A stretch of DNA of 28,010 bases from JADHUC01 sp964617665 (GTDB lineage: Bacteria; Planctomycetota; Planctomycetia; Pirellulales; Pirellulaceae), in contig CAZUAH010000144.1 in assembly GCA_964617665.1 (NCBI GenBank), forward strand, positions 1 through 28,010, given 5' to 3'. Each line of letters begins with the position of its first letter. Within the stretch, counting starts at the first letter, position 1. Position numbers and translations under genes: made by a program. The notes below the pieces were generated by a model, which saw only the letters and a program-made list of their open reading frames with translations, did no database searches and was not told the origin of the DNA. This document shows positions 16,825 through 25,212 of this stretch, in pieces.

Positions 16825-17760
16825 CTAACCGAGCGGTAGCTCGCATTTGGTTGGCGGCCCTGCCGCCCTGTGCAACGCCTCGTCGAGTTGCGGATACGCA
16901 AACTCGTAACCCGCTGCCTGTATCGCTCGTGGAACCACCTTCTGCGACGCCAACAAGACACTCGCGAATTCGCCCAAGGCCGCCTTCAGAGCGAAACCTG
17001 GCACTGAAGGGAATACCGTGGGCCGACGAAGGGTCCGCCCCAATGCTTTGGTGAAATCTCGATTGGTTGCTGGATTTGGCGCTGTAGCGTTGATGGGACC
17101 AGATATCTGTTCACATTGGGCTGCATAAAGCATCATGCCGACCAGATCGTCGATGTGGATCCAGGACATCCATTGTCGACCGTGCCCCAGAGGACTGCCG
17201 AGACCCAGCTTGAACGGCGTTGACATCTTGGCCAACGCCCCACCATCTTTTCCCAAAACCAGGCCAATTCGTGGATTGACCACACGAATTCCGGCGTCGG
17301 TCGCCTTGCGTGCTTCTCCTTCCCACGCGACGCAGATTTCCGCGAGAAAACCCTCGCCGGGCGCCGCACTCTCCTCCAGAATTTCGTCGCCACGATCACC
17401 GTAGTAGCCAATGGCAGAAGCGGAGACCAGCGTTTTCGGCTTCTTCTCCAGCCCCACGAGGGTCCGCACCAGGTTCCGCGTGCCGCTCACGCGGCTTTCG
17501 CGCAAACGAAGCTTCTTCGCGTGCGTCCATCGCCCTTCGGCGACTGATTCGCCGGCCAAGTGAAAGACGGCCTCGACTCCCTCGAACGCCTCGGGAGGCG
17601 CAGGTTCGCTCTGAGCATCCCACGAAAAGGCCCTTGCGCCGAATTCGGAGAGGAGTCGCTCGGCCTTGGACCGGTCGCGACTGAGTACCACGGGCCCATC
17701 CAGTCGCGACAATAGATGCCTTCCAACAAACCCCGTAGCGCCAGTCACTAAGGCACGCAT
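16825..17760 (-). CDS. TIGR01777 family NAD-dependent epimerase-like oxidoreductase
   Basis: A 311-residue atypical SDR protein. It starts MRALVTGATGFVGRHLLSRL, the Rossmann GxxGxxG motif, at an ATG with GGAGG 4-5 bases upstream; longer readings are rejected for that reason. Further family marks are FHLAGESVAEGRW, VSASAIGYYGDRGDE (catalytic Y region), WMSWIHIDDLVGMM and the C-terminal DUF1731-like part (RRPTVFPSVPGFALKAALGE; LASQKVVPRAIQAAGYEFAYP). Members include E. coli YfcH and human SDR39U1; the substrate is unknown. It lies downstream of the palindromic repeat at 17866-17935. Confidence 0.92.
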   Translation of the reverse strand: MRALVTGATGFVGRHLLSRLDGPVVLSRDRSKAERLLSEFGARAFSWDAQSEPAPPEAFEGVEAVFHLAGESVAEGRWTHAKKLRLRESRVSGTRNLVRTLVGLEKKPKTLVSASAIGYYGDRGDEILEESAAPGEGFLAEICVAWEGEARKATDAGIRVVNPRIGLVLGKDGGALAKMSTPFKLGLGSPLGHGRQWMSWIHIDDLVGMMLYAAQCEQISGPINATAPNPATNRDFTKALGRTLRRPTVFPSVPGFALKAALGEFASVLLASQKVVPRAIQAAGYEFAYPQLDEALHRAAGPPTKCELPLG

Positions 17761-17865
17761 AACGCCTCCCATTGAGCAAGACAAATGGACAATTTCAAAA
17801 AACTCGGGCGATGCCGAATCGAACGGATTTAGCCGACTTCGCCGATCGTTATGCGGTTTCAAAAC

Positions 17866-17935
17866 CGGGAGGGCGAGGCTCCCGCCGAGCCGACACCACT
17901 GGAAAACACGGCTCAGCAGGAGCTTCGCCCTCCCG
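17866..17935. repeat. Dispersed palindromic element, copy 1
   Basis: The arms GGGAGGGCGAGGCTCCCG..GAGCCG and CGGCTCAG..GGAGCTTCGCCCTCCC are inverted with three mismatches in 26 positions, around a loop of about 17 bases. A second copy is at 25099-25169 and a half copy at 22018-22033. It lies in the 277-base gap between two minus-strand genes, where no coding sequence was seen. It is a REP/MITE-like repeat; a hairpin RNA is likely when transcribed. Confidence 0.85.
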
Positions 17936-18037
17936 AAATTCGGTCTCGAAATGCCCTCATATCAACGCCCCAACAGTCTGAACAACAATGGACGCGTGCC
18001 CGACGGGCACTCATTCACACGCCATTCTAGACGCACA

Positions 18038-18550
18038 TTAGCTCGCGGGGAAATTCCATTTCTTCGGAAGATCCGCGCCGCAGAGGTCACAGACGAACCA
18101 GCCATCCTTCACAACGTTTCTCTCACGACATCTCGGACACAGTCGAAACACGACGCGAGTGGTGAAAGTAGCGGGGTGAGTCACGGGGATCCGATCGAGA
18201 GCGGCAGCGACATGAGGCCACGATTCCGGTTCCGGACAGTAGCCTGTGGACTGATTGGAAATCTCCGTGACGACACCGTCGGGGCTAAACGTGATTTCAC
18301 CGGCAGACAGAACTGGGCCACCCGATGCGCAAGCGACGTGTTCCGAACGACGCGGTGCGAGACGGAGAGAACCATCAGTGGCGATGACAAAGGTTGCGGG
18401 GATGCCGGCGTGGCCTTCCGCATCCGCAACCTGCGACTCGATCCATGCAGCAAGATCTGCAGCCGCGTGAATAGGAACGCCCGGTGGCGACGATTTCGCA
18501 GCCTCACAAATGTCAGGCGGCCCAACGTAGGAGTAGTGACGCGGTGACAT
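18038..18550 (-). CDS. Conserved hypothetical protein with C-terminal zinc ribbon
   Basis: About 170 residues from the ATG at 18550 (MSPRHYSYVGPPDI); the frame stays open upstream to another ATG at 18712, but that added part (about 54 residues) looks non-coding and neither start has a clear ribosome site. Middle blocks: GIPATFVIATDGSLRLAPRR, ACASGGPVLSAGEITF and SNQSTGYCPEPESWPHVAAA. The end has two CxxC pairs, LCPRCRERNVVKDGW and FVCDLCGADLPKKWNF, a treble-clef or rubredoxin-like zinc ribbon. The pattern is strong enough to look like a conserved family, but I cannot assign a function. It is a soluble, cytoplasmic-type protein. The next gene starts on the same strand at about 19777 and ends 174 bases upstream of this start. 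Confidence 0.72.
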   Translation of the reverse strand: MSPRHYSYVGPPDICEAAKSSPPGVPIHAAADLAAWIESQVADAEGHAGIPATFVIATDGSLRLAPRRSEHVACASGGPVLSAGEITFSPDGVVTEISNQSTGYCPEPESWPHVAAALDRIPVTHPATFTTRVVFRLCPRCRERNVVKDGWFVCDLCGADLPKKWNFPAS

Positions 18551-18724
18551 TACATCTACGAACGCCCAACGGGTTCGCACGCCCGACGCCGACGGACCAT
18601 CCGTCAAGTCTCCCGGACATGCTCGAACAGCATTGTTACTTCCCAGACTTTCACCGGCAACGGCGTATTCGCCATGGATGGCGAATCTCTGCGGGCGTGC
18701 GGTGTTGGGCAATACCGCTGACAG

Positions 18725-19777
18725 CTATGGGGACGCGATACGGTCGGCTAACTCCAGGATTGGAGACCGGCGCCGCCGGTCATTAGATCCCAAGTGTCGC
18801 AAGGAAGGTGACAAGTCCCACTCGCGGATCAGTGACGCAACGATGCCTTTGTGGTCAACGTACCCAGCAGTAATCAACCCTCCAAGGGCCGCTGAAAGAC
18901 GACTATAGTGGTCTGAATTCGGTGACGTATATGTCTTCGAGTCCTCGCGAGGAAGTGACCGCCAATACTCCGATTCTTCTTGGACAATGCGTTCCATTTC
19001 GGGAACTGCCGCTTTCGCGGCAACCATGGCACTAATGTGGATGATGTGACGGTGAATCGGCAAGTACTCGTCATCGGACAACAGTGGGCGGAGGGCAGGC
19101 CATGCAGGTTGGCCACATTTCGTGATGTCTCGTAGCGCCTCGCGTAATGCTTCTCCTCGCGTTGGATCAAGAAAGGTGATTAGCGCTTTCGCTCGTCGAG
19201 CCGGATCTTCAATTCCATTAGCTTTTCGGAGGCGAGTTTGGATCTCGCGATCCGAGAGTATTTTGGCCCTCAGTTCCCGATCAGAAATGTGCAGTGGCCT
19301 CATGAGAGCAGGGCCGGGATTGACCCATTGTTGAATTGCAAAGCACTGGGCGCTTTCGATCCAGACCGTCGAAACATCAAAATGCTCCTTGCGCAGCTCT
19401 GCCGGAGTCCATTGATTAGTCACGTCATCCTCCAGATTGCGGATTAAGAAGAGGTAGAGACGATGGCCGGTAACCTTCGCTACACCCTCCGGAGGCGTAT
19501 CGCGTTCGAAATGACGATAGTAAACATCGGCGGAACTAGGCAGATTGAAGTCGGCAATCGGCAGCGTGTCGCCAGGATTGAGATCACCCTTCAAGACCTC
19601 CTGGACGACACCTCGATCATTCACCACGACGATATGAGTCGCGCACCAACTTGAGAGCGACAATCTAAACGAGGGGCGTATGCCTGCGAGCCCTGTCAGA
19701 CACGGCCAGAATACGAACGCCAGGAACGCAAATAACTGGAAAAATGCGCCGCGAAACATAGCAGTGTTGCCCAACAT
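18725..19777 (-). CDS. Hypothetical exported or membrane-anchored protein, possibly HEAT-like
   Basis: About 350 residues from the ATG at 19777 (an ATG at 19759, MFRGAFFQLF, is equally possible; neither has a strong ribosome site). The N terminus is hydrophobic (FFQLFAFLAFVFWPCLTGLAG), a signal peptide or anchor. Next is SLSSWCATHIVVVNDRGVVQEV followed by KGDLNPGDTLPIADF, a beta-rich block that looks like it recognises export or adhesion context, but this is not certain. The C-terminal half (about 205-340) is helical with helix pairs such as TKCGQPAWPALRPLLSD and AAKAAVPEMERIV, like degenerate HEAT repeats. No function can be assigned. Confidence 0.65.
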   Translation of the reverse strand: MLGNTAMFRGAFFQLFAFLAFVFWPCLTGLAGIRPSFRLSLSSWCATHIVVVNDRGVVQEVLKGDLNPGDTLPIADFNLPSSADVYYRHFERDTPPEGVAKVTGHRLYLFLIRNLEDDVTNQWTPAELRKEHFDVSTVWIESAQCFAIQQWVNPGPALMRPLHISDRELRAKILSDREIQTRLRKANGIEDPARRAKALITFLDPTRGEALREALRDITKCGQPAWPALRPLLSDDEYLPIHRHIIHISAMVAAKAAVPEMERIVQEESEYWRSLPREDSKTYTSPNSDHYSRLSAALGGLITAGYVDHKGIVASLIREWDLSPSLRHLGSNDRRRRSPILELADRIASP

Positions 19778-19988
19778 ATTTTGTCTGACATCCGTGTCGC
19801 AAAAACATTTGAGCTTTCCTAGCTTGAATCCAATGCTACCGCTTTCTGAGGGGTAGTACAAGTCTTCAGCCGCCTTCGCGGAACTGCGGGTCAGAATCGC
19901 GACGTGGATGCACGGTCACCTGCGTCGACCGCGCACGCCGACAGGTGTGGCGAGAGGATACGGTAAGGCGCCGACCAGCGCGAACGAG

Positions 19989-20213
19989 TCACTTGATCAA
20001 CGCGACGAACCGGCGGCCGATGTGCCGCTGCAGCGTTTCGTAAAGCTCCCGCGATTCGATGCGATCCCGTTGGCACGGCGTAAGCGCGTTCAACGGCTCT
20101 TCCCATGCCTCGGTGGCTGGAATGTCCAAGGTGATCCAACCCGGGCGAGCTTCTTGCACGACGACGCCCGGCAACCGGACCGGTTGCTGGTCGTTGACGA
20201 TTTCAATCGTCAC
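19989..20213 (-). CDS. Possible small hypothetical protein
   Basis: A 74-residue frame starting at a GTG: VTIEIVNDQQPVRLPGVVV, then ARPGWITLDIPATEAWEE and RELYETLQRHIGRRFVALIK. The amino-acid pattern looks coding (strand-rich start, amphipathic helix at the end), and the frame stays open upstream for about 33 codons without an ATG. No good ribosome site was found (GGCGG overlaps the start). It may be a real small gene, or the 3' end of a decayed one. The surrounding 19778-20464 stretch otherwise holds only the palindrome at 20379-20445. Confidence 0.35.
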   Translation of the reverse strand: MTIEIVNDQQPVRLPGVVVQEARPGWITLDIPATEAWEEPLNALTPCQRDRIESRELYETLQRHIGRRFVALIK

Positions 20214-20378
20214 GTCCGCCGTCGGTACGCGAGTCGCCGTCAGCTCTCCGCAAGATGCGACAGTCTGTCTTCGAGGAATTGACGAATTCTTGGCTCGTGG
20301 ACCAATCTCTCACGTTGCTTAGTTGGAGATCGCCACCTTGAAACTCAAACACTGCTTTTCGTTGGATTTTCTGAACTC

Positions 20379-20445
20379 ATTAGCCGTTTGGGCGCTAGCC
20401 CCGGTTCCTCCCGCAATAACCGGGGCTAGCGCCCAAACGGCTAAT
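20379..20445. repeat. Perfect 28-bp-arm palindrome (likely terminator or dispersed repeat)
   Basis: The left arm at 20379-20406 (ATTAGCCGTTTGGGCGCTAG then CCCCGGTT) is exactly complementary to the right arm at 20418-20445, with an 11-base loop. It ends 19 bases after the stop of the Gfo/Idh/MocA gene, read on the minus strand, so it would form a very stable 3' hairpin on that transcript. It has no T run. A second copy was not found in this window. Confidence 0.9.
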
Positions 20446-20464
20446 TCAAAGTGGCGCTGTCCAA

Positions 20465-21856
20465 TTAGACGGTGATTCGATATGGCGGGCGTTGTTCGCG
20501 TCGCTGCCAGGCGTTGGCTTCGTCATCGCCCACGATCTGCTGCTTCTCGGGATCCCAAGTGATTTTCCGCTCCAATCGCATGGCAATGTTGCCCAGATGG
20601 CATGCCGAGATCGTTCGGTGCTGCATTTGGACCGTCGAAACCGGTCGCTCGCGCGTCTTGACGGATTCGAAGAAGTTGCCCATGTGGTTGTTGCTCGGCT
20701 TGACTCGCCAAGCGTCGTCCGGCAACGGATTCTCCTTCAACTCCTCGGCGGCCTTGCCGAACACGCCGCCGCGATTGACGAAGACTCGTCCCTTCTCGCC
20801 CGTAAACATGATCCCGTTGCGTTGCTCGTGCTGCAGGTCTTCTGGGACATCTCTAAACAATTTCGCGTCGGCTTCGGCCGAGACGTCGCCGGCCTGCATG
20901 CTGGCCAGATACTTGTTGTCGCGGACCACCAGATAGCTCAGGTCAACATCCTCGGGGTATTTCATATGCAGGGCGAACCGGTCTGGGTTGTTGTAGTGGA
21001 GCGGCTTGCCGGCGTTTGGGAAGTAGGCTTGACCCTCGATGGTCAGCGGCCCGCCGTATTCCTGGCCCATTCCCCAATGAGCGATGTCCATATGGTGATT
21101 ACCCCAATCACATATGATGCCACCTGCGTATTCCCACCACCATCGGTACGTGAAGTGTGTTCGCGCAGGGTGATACGGACGCTCGGGTGCTTGCCCTTGA
21201 TACGCGTCCCAGTCAAGGTCGGCCGGGACGGGCTGTTCAGTACATGGGCCGCTCTTGGTGGACCAAAACGGCAGCAGCACGGCCACATGACGCAGCTTGC
21301 CGATGCGCCCGTTGCGGACCAATTCGACGGCTGTCTGAAACTGGCGTGCACTACGCTGCTGTGTACCTACCTGCACGATTCGCCCAGTTTCCTCGACGAC
21401 GTTGCACAGGGTCTTTCCCTCCTCGATGGTCAACGTCAGTGGCTTTTCCGTGTACACGTCTTTACCAGCCTTGCAGGCAGCAATGTTCACTGCGGTGTGC
21501 CAATGGTCGGGCGTGCCGTTCACAATGACTTCGATATCCTGACGTTCCAGCAGCTTGCGGTAGTCCTGGTAGACATCGGCCTTGCCTCCGAACATCTGTT
21601 TCGCTAGTTCGGCCTGTCGAAGGTCCACATCGCAAACGGCGACCGGCTCGCCGAACCTCATCGCTTGTTTGGCAATGCCCTTCCCTCGGCCTCCCGCACC
21701 GATCAATGCGAAATGAGGCCGATCGTTGGCGGCCTCAAATTTCTCCGCTCCCATTGCTGCTGTGGTGAGCCAATACGGTGCTGTGATGGCCGCTGCGGAC
21801 GAAGCAGTCGCTTTGCGAAGGAAAGACCGACGATTGTCTCTGTGTGCGTTGTTCAT
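20465..21856 (-). CDS. Tat-exported Gfo/Idh/MocA family oxidoreductase
   Basis: A 463-residue protein. The N terminus MNNAHRDNRRSFLRKATA holds a twin-arginine motif (RRSFLRK) before a short hydrophobic stretch, so it is probably exported folded with bound cofactor. The Rossmann part has HFALIGAGGRGKGIAKQA (about 48-65), VAVCDVD, VNGTPDHWH and DVYTEKPLTLT, the EKP motif of this family. The C-terminal part includes WWWEYAGGIICDWGNHHMDIAHW. Members oxidise or epimerise sugars and polyols with NAD(P); the substrate here is unknown. GGAGAAGG lies 4 bases before the ATG. Such Tat-dependent paralogues are very common in planctomycetes. Confidence 0.93.
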   Translation of the reverse strand: MNNAHRDNRRSFLRKATASSAAAITAPYWLTTAAMGAEKFEAANDRPHFALIGAGGRGKGIAKQAMRFGEPVAVCDVDLRQAELAKQMFGGKADVYQDYRKLLERQDIEVIVNGTPDHWHTAVNIAACKAGKDVYTEKPLTLTIEEGKTLCNVVEETGRIVQVGTQQRSARQFQTAVELVRNGRIGKLRHVAVLLPFWSTKSGPCTEQPVPADLDWDAYQGQAPERPYHPARTHFTYRWWWEYAGGIICDWGNHHMDIAHWGMGQEYGGPLTIEGQAYFPNAGKPLHYNNPDRFALHMKYPEDVDLSYLVVRDNKYLASMQAGDVSAEADAKLFRDVPEDLQHEQRNGIMFTGEKGRVFVNRGGVFGKAAEELKENPLPDDAWRVKPSNNHMGNFFESVKTRERPVSTVQMQHRTISACHLGNIAMRLERKITWDPEKQQIVGDDEANAWQRREQRPPYRITV

Positions 21857-22232
21857 GAAGCCTTCTCCGTGAAGGAGTAATCGGGCGGGCGACCGTATTG
21901 GCCAATTCGGACTATCGCATCAATCTACATTCTGTGGAAACCGCCCGCAAACCGTCTAGGTTGGAGTCGTGGTTCGCCGCCGCTACAATAATCCTAGCTA
22001 AGTAGCGTCCCATTACAGAGCTTCGCCCTCCCGTCCTTGGCACCGATTCTTGTCTTGATCCAAGCAGTTGCCGGCCAAACCTGCTTGGTCGGTTCTTTTT
22101 TGGTTGATTCTTGTTTCGTTTCTTGCACGCCACGGCATGGGTGGTTTGAGCGCGGCGTCGTGCCCCGCGATGGGATCGGATGTTAGCCGAGCCCCTGTGA
22201 TCTAGTTCCGCCCTAAGGTAGGAGAATCAGCC
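21857..22232. other. Divergent intergenic region, no gene recognised
   Basis: 376 bases between the minus-strand oxidoreductase and the plus-strand five-module lipoprotein. It contains a half copy of the dispersed palindrome (GAGCTTCGCCCTCCCG, 22018-22033) and a plus-strand terminator-like hairpin at 22060-22104. Short frames on either strand look non-coding. Confidence 0.5.
22060..22104 (+). terminator. Intrinsic terminator-like hairpin with no gene upstream
   Basis: CCAAGCAG (22060-22067) pairs perfectly with CTGCTTGG (22081-22088) around a 13-base loop and is followed by TCGGTTCTTTTTT. This is a textbook rho-independent terminator in plus orientation. No plus-strand gene lies between 21857 and here, so it may end a small RNA or act as a leader attenuator 130 bases before the lipoprotein gene. 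Confidence 0.6.
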
Positions 22233-25016
22233 ATGCATCTCCCATCGCCACTACGAATTGTCGTTCCGTTTGTGATCTGTGTCGCCGTGTGCGGACTTCA
22301 AGGGTGCGGAAGGGACGCTCCGCCCACAGCATCAAATGCACGACAGCCATCAACCACGGCGGCCGCTGCCCCGGCTGGTGAAAACCCTGCGTCCTCTGGC
22401 CAGGAGGTGGAATCGCCCGCGGCCGCAGCCGTGACTTCCGCGACAACGGAAGAAACAACGCCGCCAACTCGCGAGCAGGAGACAGTCTCGGTCGACGAGA
22501 CTCCTCAAGAGCCCGCGACGGTTGCTGAGGCCGCCGCCCTGCTGGACCTTCGAACGTTGCCGTTGCCCGAAGGAGCGGAGGTCCCCGGCGTCCGCAACCA
22601 GGTCGGCTGGCTAGACTACAAAGTCAAAGCCGATTTGAAAGACGCTTTCGCGTTTCACGTCCAGCAACTGGAGGAATCCGGCCGGCAGGAGCTGCCCGAC
22701 AGCCGTTCGGACGAATCGAGTATTCAGGCGGTCTTTACCCAAGCAGGATTCGTTGTCGCTTTGTCGGCATTTGAACCGAGAACTTCTGCCGAGGCGAAAG
22801 GTCTCGTCAGCATCTCGATCAAGAACCACGGCAACGTGCCCAGCCGCAGTTTGCCGGTACCTGACGGCGCCGAATCACACTACGTCGCCGACACTCAAGC
22901 CGCATACGTCACCACGGCCGCCGCCGACCAGACGAGAGAGCAATGTGATCGCCTGCTGTTGGATCTCGGATGGAAACCATACAGTTCTTCTGGTAACACG
23001 CGATACTTCAAGAAGAACGCGGTCTTGTTGGCCACTAGCGTTTCGACGTTCGACAGCGCACCTGGGGAAACGTTCATCACTTATCACACCGAGCAGATGT
23101 CTGCGGACATCCCAATGCCGACGGAATACCAAGACGCACATTACATCGATTCACAAAAACGGGTCCTATTCGATTGCCCCGTCGACGGCATTGATGAGGT
23201 CACGACGTATTACCGCACGGAGTTGGGCGAACAGGATTGGCGGCCTACGAGCGAGCCCACACGAATCGATGACAGGACAATGGTCATTTTCCGAAACCAA
23301 TCTGGCGACATGATCGCACTGGAGTTTCGCCACTTCTCCGATGAGTGCCAAGTGAGCGTCGCGCATTCGACAGCGGCCGAGGTTGCCGAACTCGAGCGCC
23401 GAATGGCGGAAGAAGCACGGCAACGGGCCGCGGCTCTGGCTGCGACCGAAGACGACGCGATGCCAAACGTTGCGTCTCCGACTCCTCCAGTCGCACTCGA
23501 CCCGCCCCCAGCGGAACAAGTCGTCCAAGCATCTGTTGACATGCCGATCCAGGCCGAAGGCGAAGCGAGTGAGCAGCCGGCACGCGGCATCTTGGCGAGC
23601 CAGATTCCGCTTCCCAAGAAGGCGACCGATCGAGAAATGAAAGCCGACATAGGGATGGTCATCTATCGCAGTGAGTTGTCCATTGGCGAAATCGCCAGCT
23701 TCTACCGCAAGGAATTGGGCAAACTTGGCTGGGAGGAGGTCGAGGACGAAACATTCCTGTTCGACGATGAAAACGTGGGGGCAATCGGCTTCAAGAAAGC
23801 TGACGATTCGCTGCGGATCGCGATCCAGTCCGGCCAGCCTGAATCAAAATCGCGCATCCTGATTGACGGCGAGGGTATCGTCTGGCCGAACAGCGAAAGC
23901 GAGGAGTTCAGCAGCTTTGTTGAGGAGGAAACGCCCGAGGAACCGACGGACGACGACGTCGCGTTGCGAGTGTCGGAGGTCAAGGTGGGCAAGTGCAAGG
24001 GTTTCGTGCAGCGAAACGACGAGAAGTTCGAAATGAACCATGCCTTGGCATTCCAAGATGTGGAGTTCGGCGAGCCGGTGACCGTCGTCTACGTGAGCGA
24101 AAAGCCTTTTCGCACCGCCGGCTTGAAAGGGACGAGGGTAGACGATTTGATGATCCACGACTTACGTGCAACAGGTCATCCCACTTCGATGGAGATAACG
24201 ATTCGCGGCAACTACGTTTCGATCAATTGCCACTTCAAAAGCGGGATGATTGGCAATTCCGGATCCGCGTTCAAGAGTGAGGCCGTCGTGACAGACGGTC
24301 GGCTTCGAGGCAAGGTGTTCACGCCCGAACCGTGTGAGCACTTCGACGACGTAATCCAGTTTTCGGTTGACCTGGATGTGGAATTGATGAAGGTTGCGGA
24401 GACTGCCGCGCCCGTCACTCTCACGGCAAGCGAGGATTACGAGTATCCTGTACCGTTGGGTAGCGATGAAGTCTCCAGCCAGAGTAGCCCTTACCGAACG
24501 GTGATTAGCGGTTCGCACGCAGCCGACTTGGCGACGATGACTGAGTTCTATCGCGACCAACTTGCACAGTCTGGTTGGGAAGAGAAGGCTGACGCAACGA
24601 AGACGACCGAGAAAACCGCGAGCATATCATTCGACAACGACGGCACGACATTGCTTGTGGACCTACGATCAGTTGACGGCGCCACTGAATTCGCTATTGC
24701 GAGTCGCAATGAGGAGCGTGCAAAGAAGGACAAAGTCGTTCCGGAGACGGGTCAGGCGAAAGTGGTGTTTGGTAATGCAACCGAAGCTGAGATCGTCATC
24801 GCGATCGACGATACCGAATACAAGATCAGCGTTGGCGTCGGCAGCCATGGTCCGACGGATGCGAAGAAGATCGATATCAAGCCCGGCAAACACACCATCG
24901 TGATCAAAGTGCCCAACGAAAACCCGCAGACCGAGGAAGTCGATGTCAAACCCGGCACCACCTGGGGAATTGTGGCCTTTGGCGACGGAGGCTATCTCGC
25001 GGATCGGATATACTGA
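22233..25016 (+). CDS. Large lipoprotein with five divergent copies of one module
   Basis: A 927-residue predicted lipoprotein. The ATG has TAGGAGA 8 bases upstream. The signal peptide ends in a lipobox (CGLQGCG, cysteine 25), followed by an Ala/Thr/Glu/Pro-rich linker to about residue 105. Five modules of about 80-90 residues follow at about 109-197, 206-287, 293-377, 457-545 and 738-825. Each starts with a P.P motif (LPLPEG, LPVPDG, IPMPTE, IPLPKK, YPVPLG). The later ones share a helix ending in a tryptophan (SFYRKELGKLGW, EFYRDQLAQSGW, TYYRTELGEQDW). Residues 578-720 form a different beta-rich domain, and 838-927 a PEGA-like end (IDIKPGKHTIVIKVP). It is probably periplasmic or surface-exposed; the function is unknown. 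Confidence 0.88.
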   Translation: MHLPSPLRIVVPFVICVAVCGLQGCGRDAPPTASNARQPSTTAAAAPAGENPASSGQEVESPAAAAVTSATTEETTPPTREQETVSVDETPQEPATVAEAAALLDLRTLPLPEGAEVPGVRNQVGWLDYKVKADLKDAFAFHVQQLEESGRQELPDSRSDESSIQAVFTQAGFVVALSAFEPRTSAEAKGLVSISIKNHGNVPSRSLPVPDGAESHYVADTQAAYVTTAAADQTREQCDRLLLDLGWKPYSSSGNTRYFKKNAVLLATSVSTFDSAPGETFITYHTEQMSADIPMPTEYQDAHYIDSQKRVLFDCPVDGIDEVTTYYRTELGEQDWRPTSEPTRIDDRTMVIFRNQSGDMIALEFRHFSDECQVSVAHSTAAEVAELERRMAEEARQRAAALAATEDDAMPNVASPTPPVALDPPPAEQVVQASVDMPIQAEGEASEQPARGILASQIPLPKKATDREMKADIGMVIYRSELSIGEIASFYRKELGKLGWEEVEDETFLFDDENVGAIGFKKADDSLRIAIQSGQPESKSRILIDGEGIVWPNSESEEFSSFVEEETPEEPTDDDVALRVSEVKVGKCKGFVQRNDEKFEMNHALAFQDVEFGEPVTVVYVSEKPFRTAGLKGTRVDDLMIHDLRATGHPTSMEITIRGNYVSINCHFKSGMIGNSGSAFKSEAVVTDGRLRGKVFTPEPCEHFDDVIQFSVDLDVELMKVAETAAPVTLTASEDYEYPVPLGSDEVSSQSSPYRTVISGSHAADLATMTEFYRDQLAQSGWEEKADATKTTEKTASISFDNDGTTLLVDLRSVDGATEFAIASRNEERAKKDKVVPETGQAKVVFGNATEAEIVIAIDDTEYKISVGVGSHGPTDAKKIDIKPGKHTIVIKVPNENPQTEEVDVKPGTTWGIVAFGDGGYLADRIY

Positions 25017-25098
25017 ACGGCAAGAGTTCGCTCTGATTCGTTCGTCCAATGTGCTTTGGAAACTGCCTAACTTCGATACGCCGGGATCCATGGTTGTC

Positions 25099-25169
25099 GG
25101 GAGGGCGAGGCTCCCGCCGAGCCGCGTGTCCATGCCCAAAACCCGGCTCAGCGGGAGCTTCGCCCTCCC
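25099..25169. repeat. Dispersed palindromic element, copy 2
   Basis: The same arms as at 17866-17935 (GGGAGGGCGAGGCTCCCGCC and its imperfect inverse CGGCTCAGCGGGAGCTTCGC, ending CCTCCC), with two mismatches between arms and a different loop of about 19 bases. It sits between the five-module lipoprotein gene and the TIGR03067 gene and may separate their transcripts. Confidence 0.85.
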
Positions 25170-25212
25170 AATTCTCGGACACCCTCAAATCATGACAGGA
25201 AGGAATTATCAC

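Noticed and set aside
20492..21607. A 371-codon open frame on the plus strand
   Set aside because: It lies entirely antisense to the Gfo/Idh/MocA gene, whose motifs are clear; long antisense frames are expected at this base composition.
21912..22133. A 73-residue lysine-rich minus-strand frame (MACKKRNKNQPKKNRP)
   Set aside because: It overlaps the half palindrome and the plus-strand terminator hairpin and has no credible ribosome site or protein-like pattern beyond its first residues.
24943..25212. N-terminal extension of the TIGR03067 protein
   Set aside because: It would run through the lipoprotein gene end and the dispersed palindrome, and would bury the signal peptide; the ATG at 25213 has a good ribosome site.
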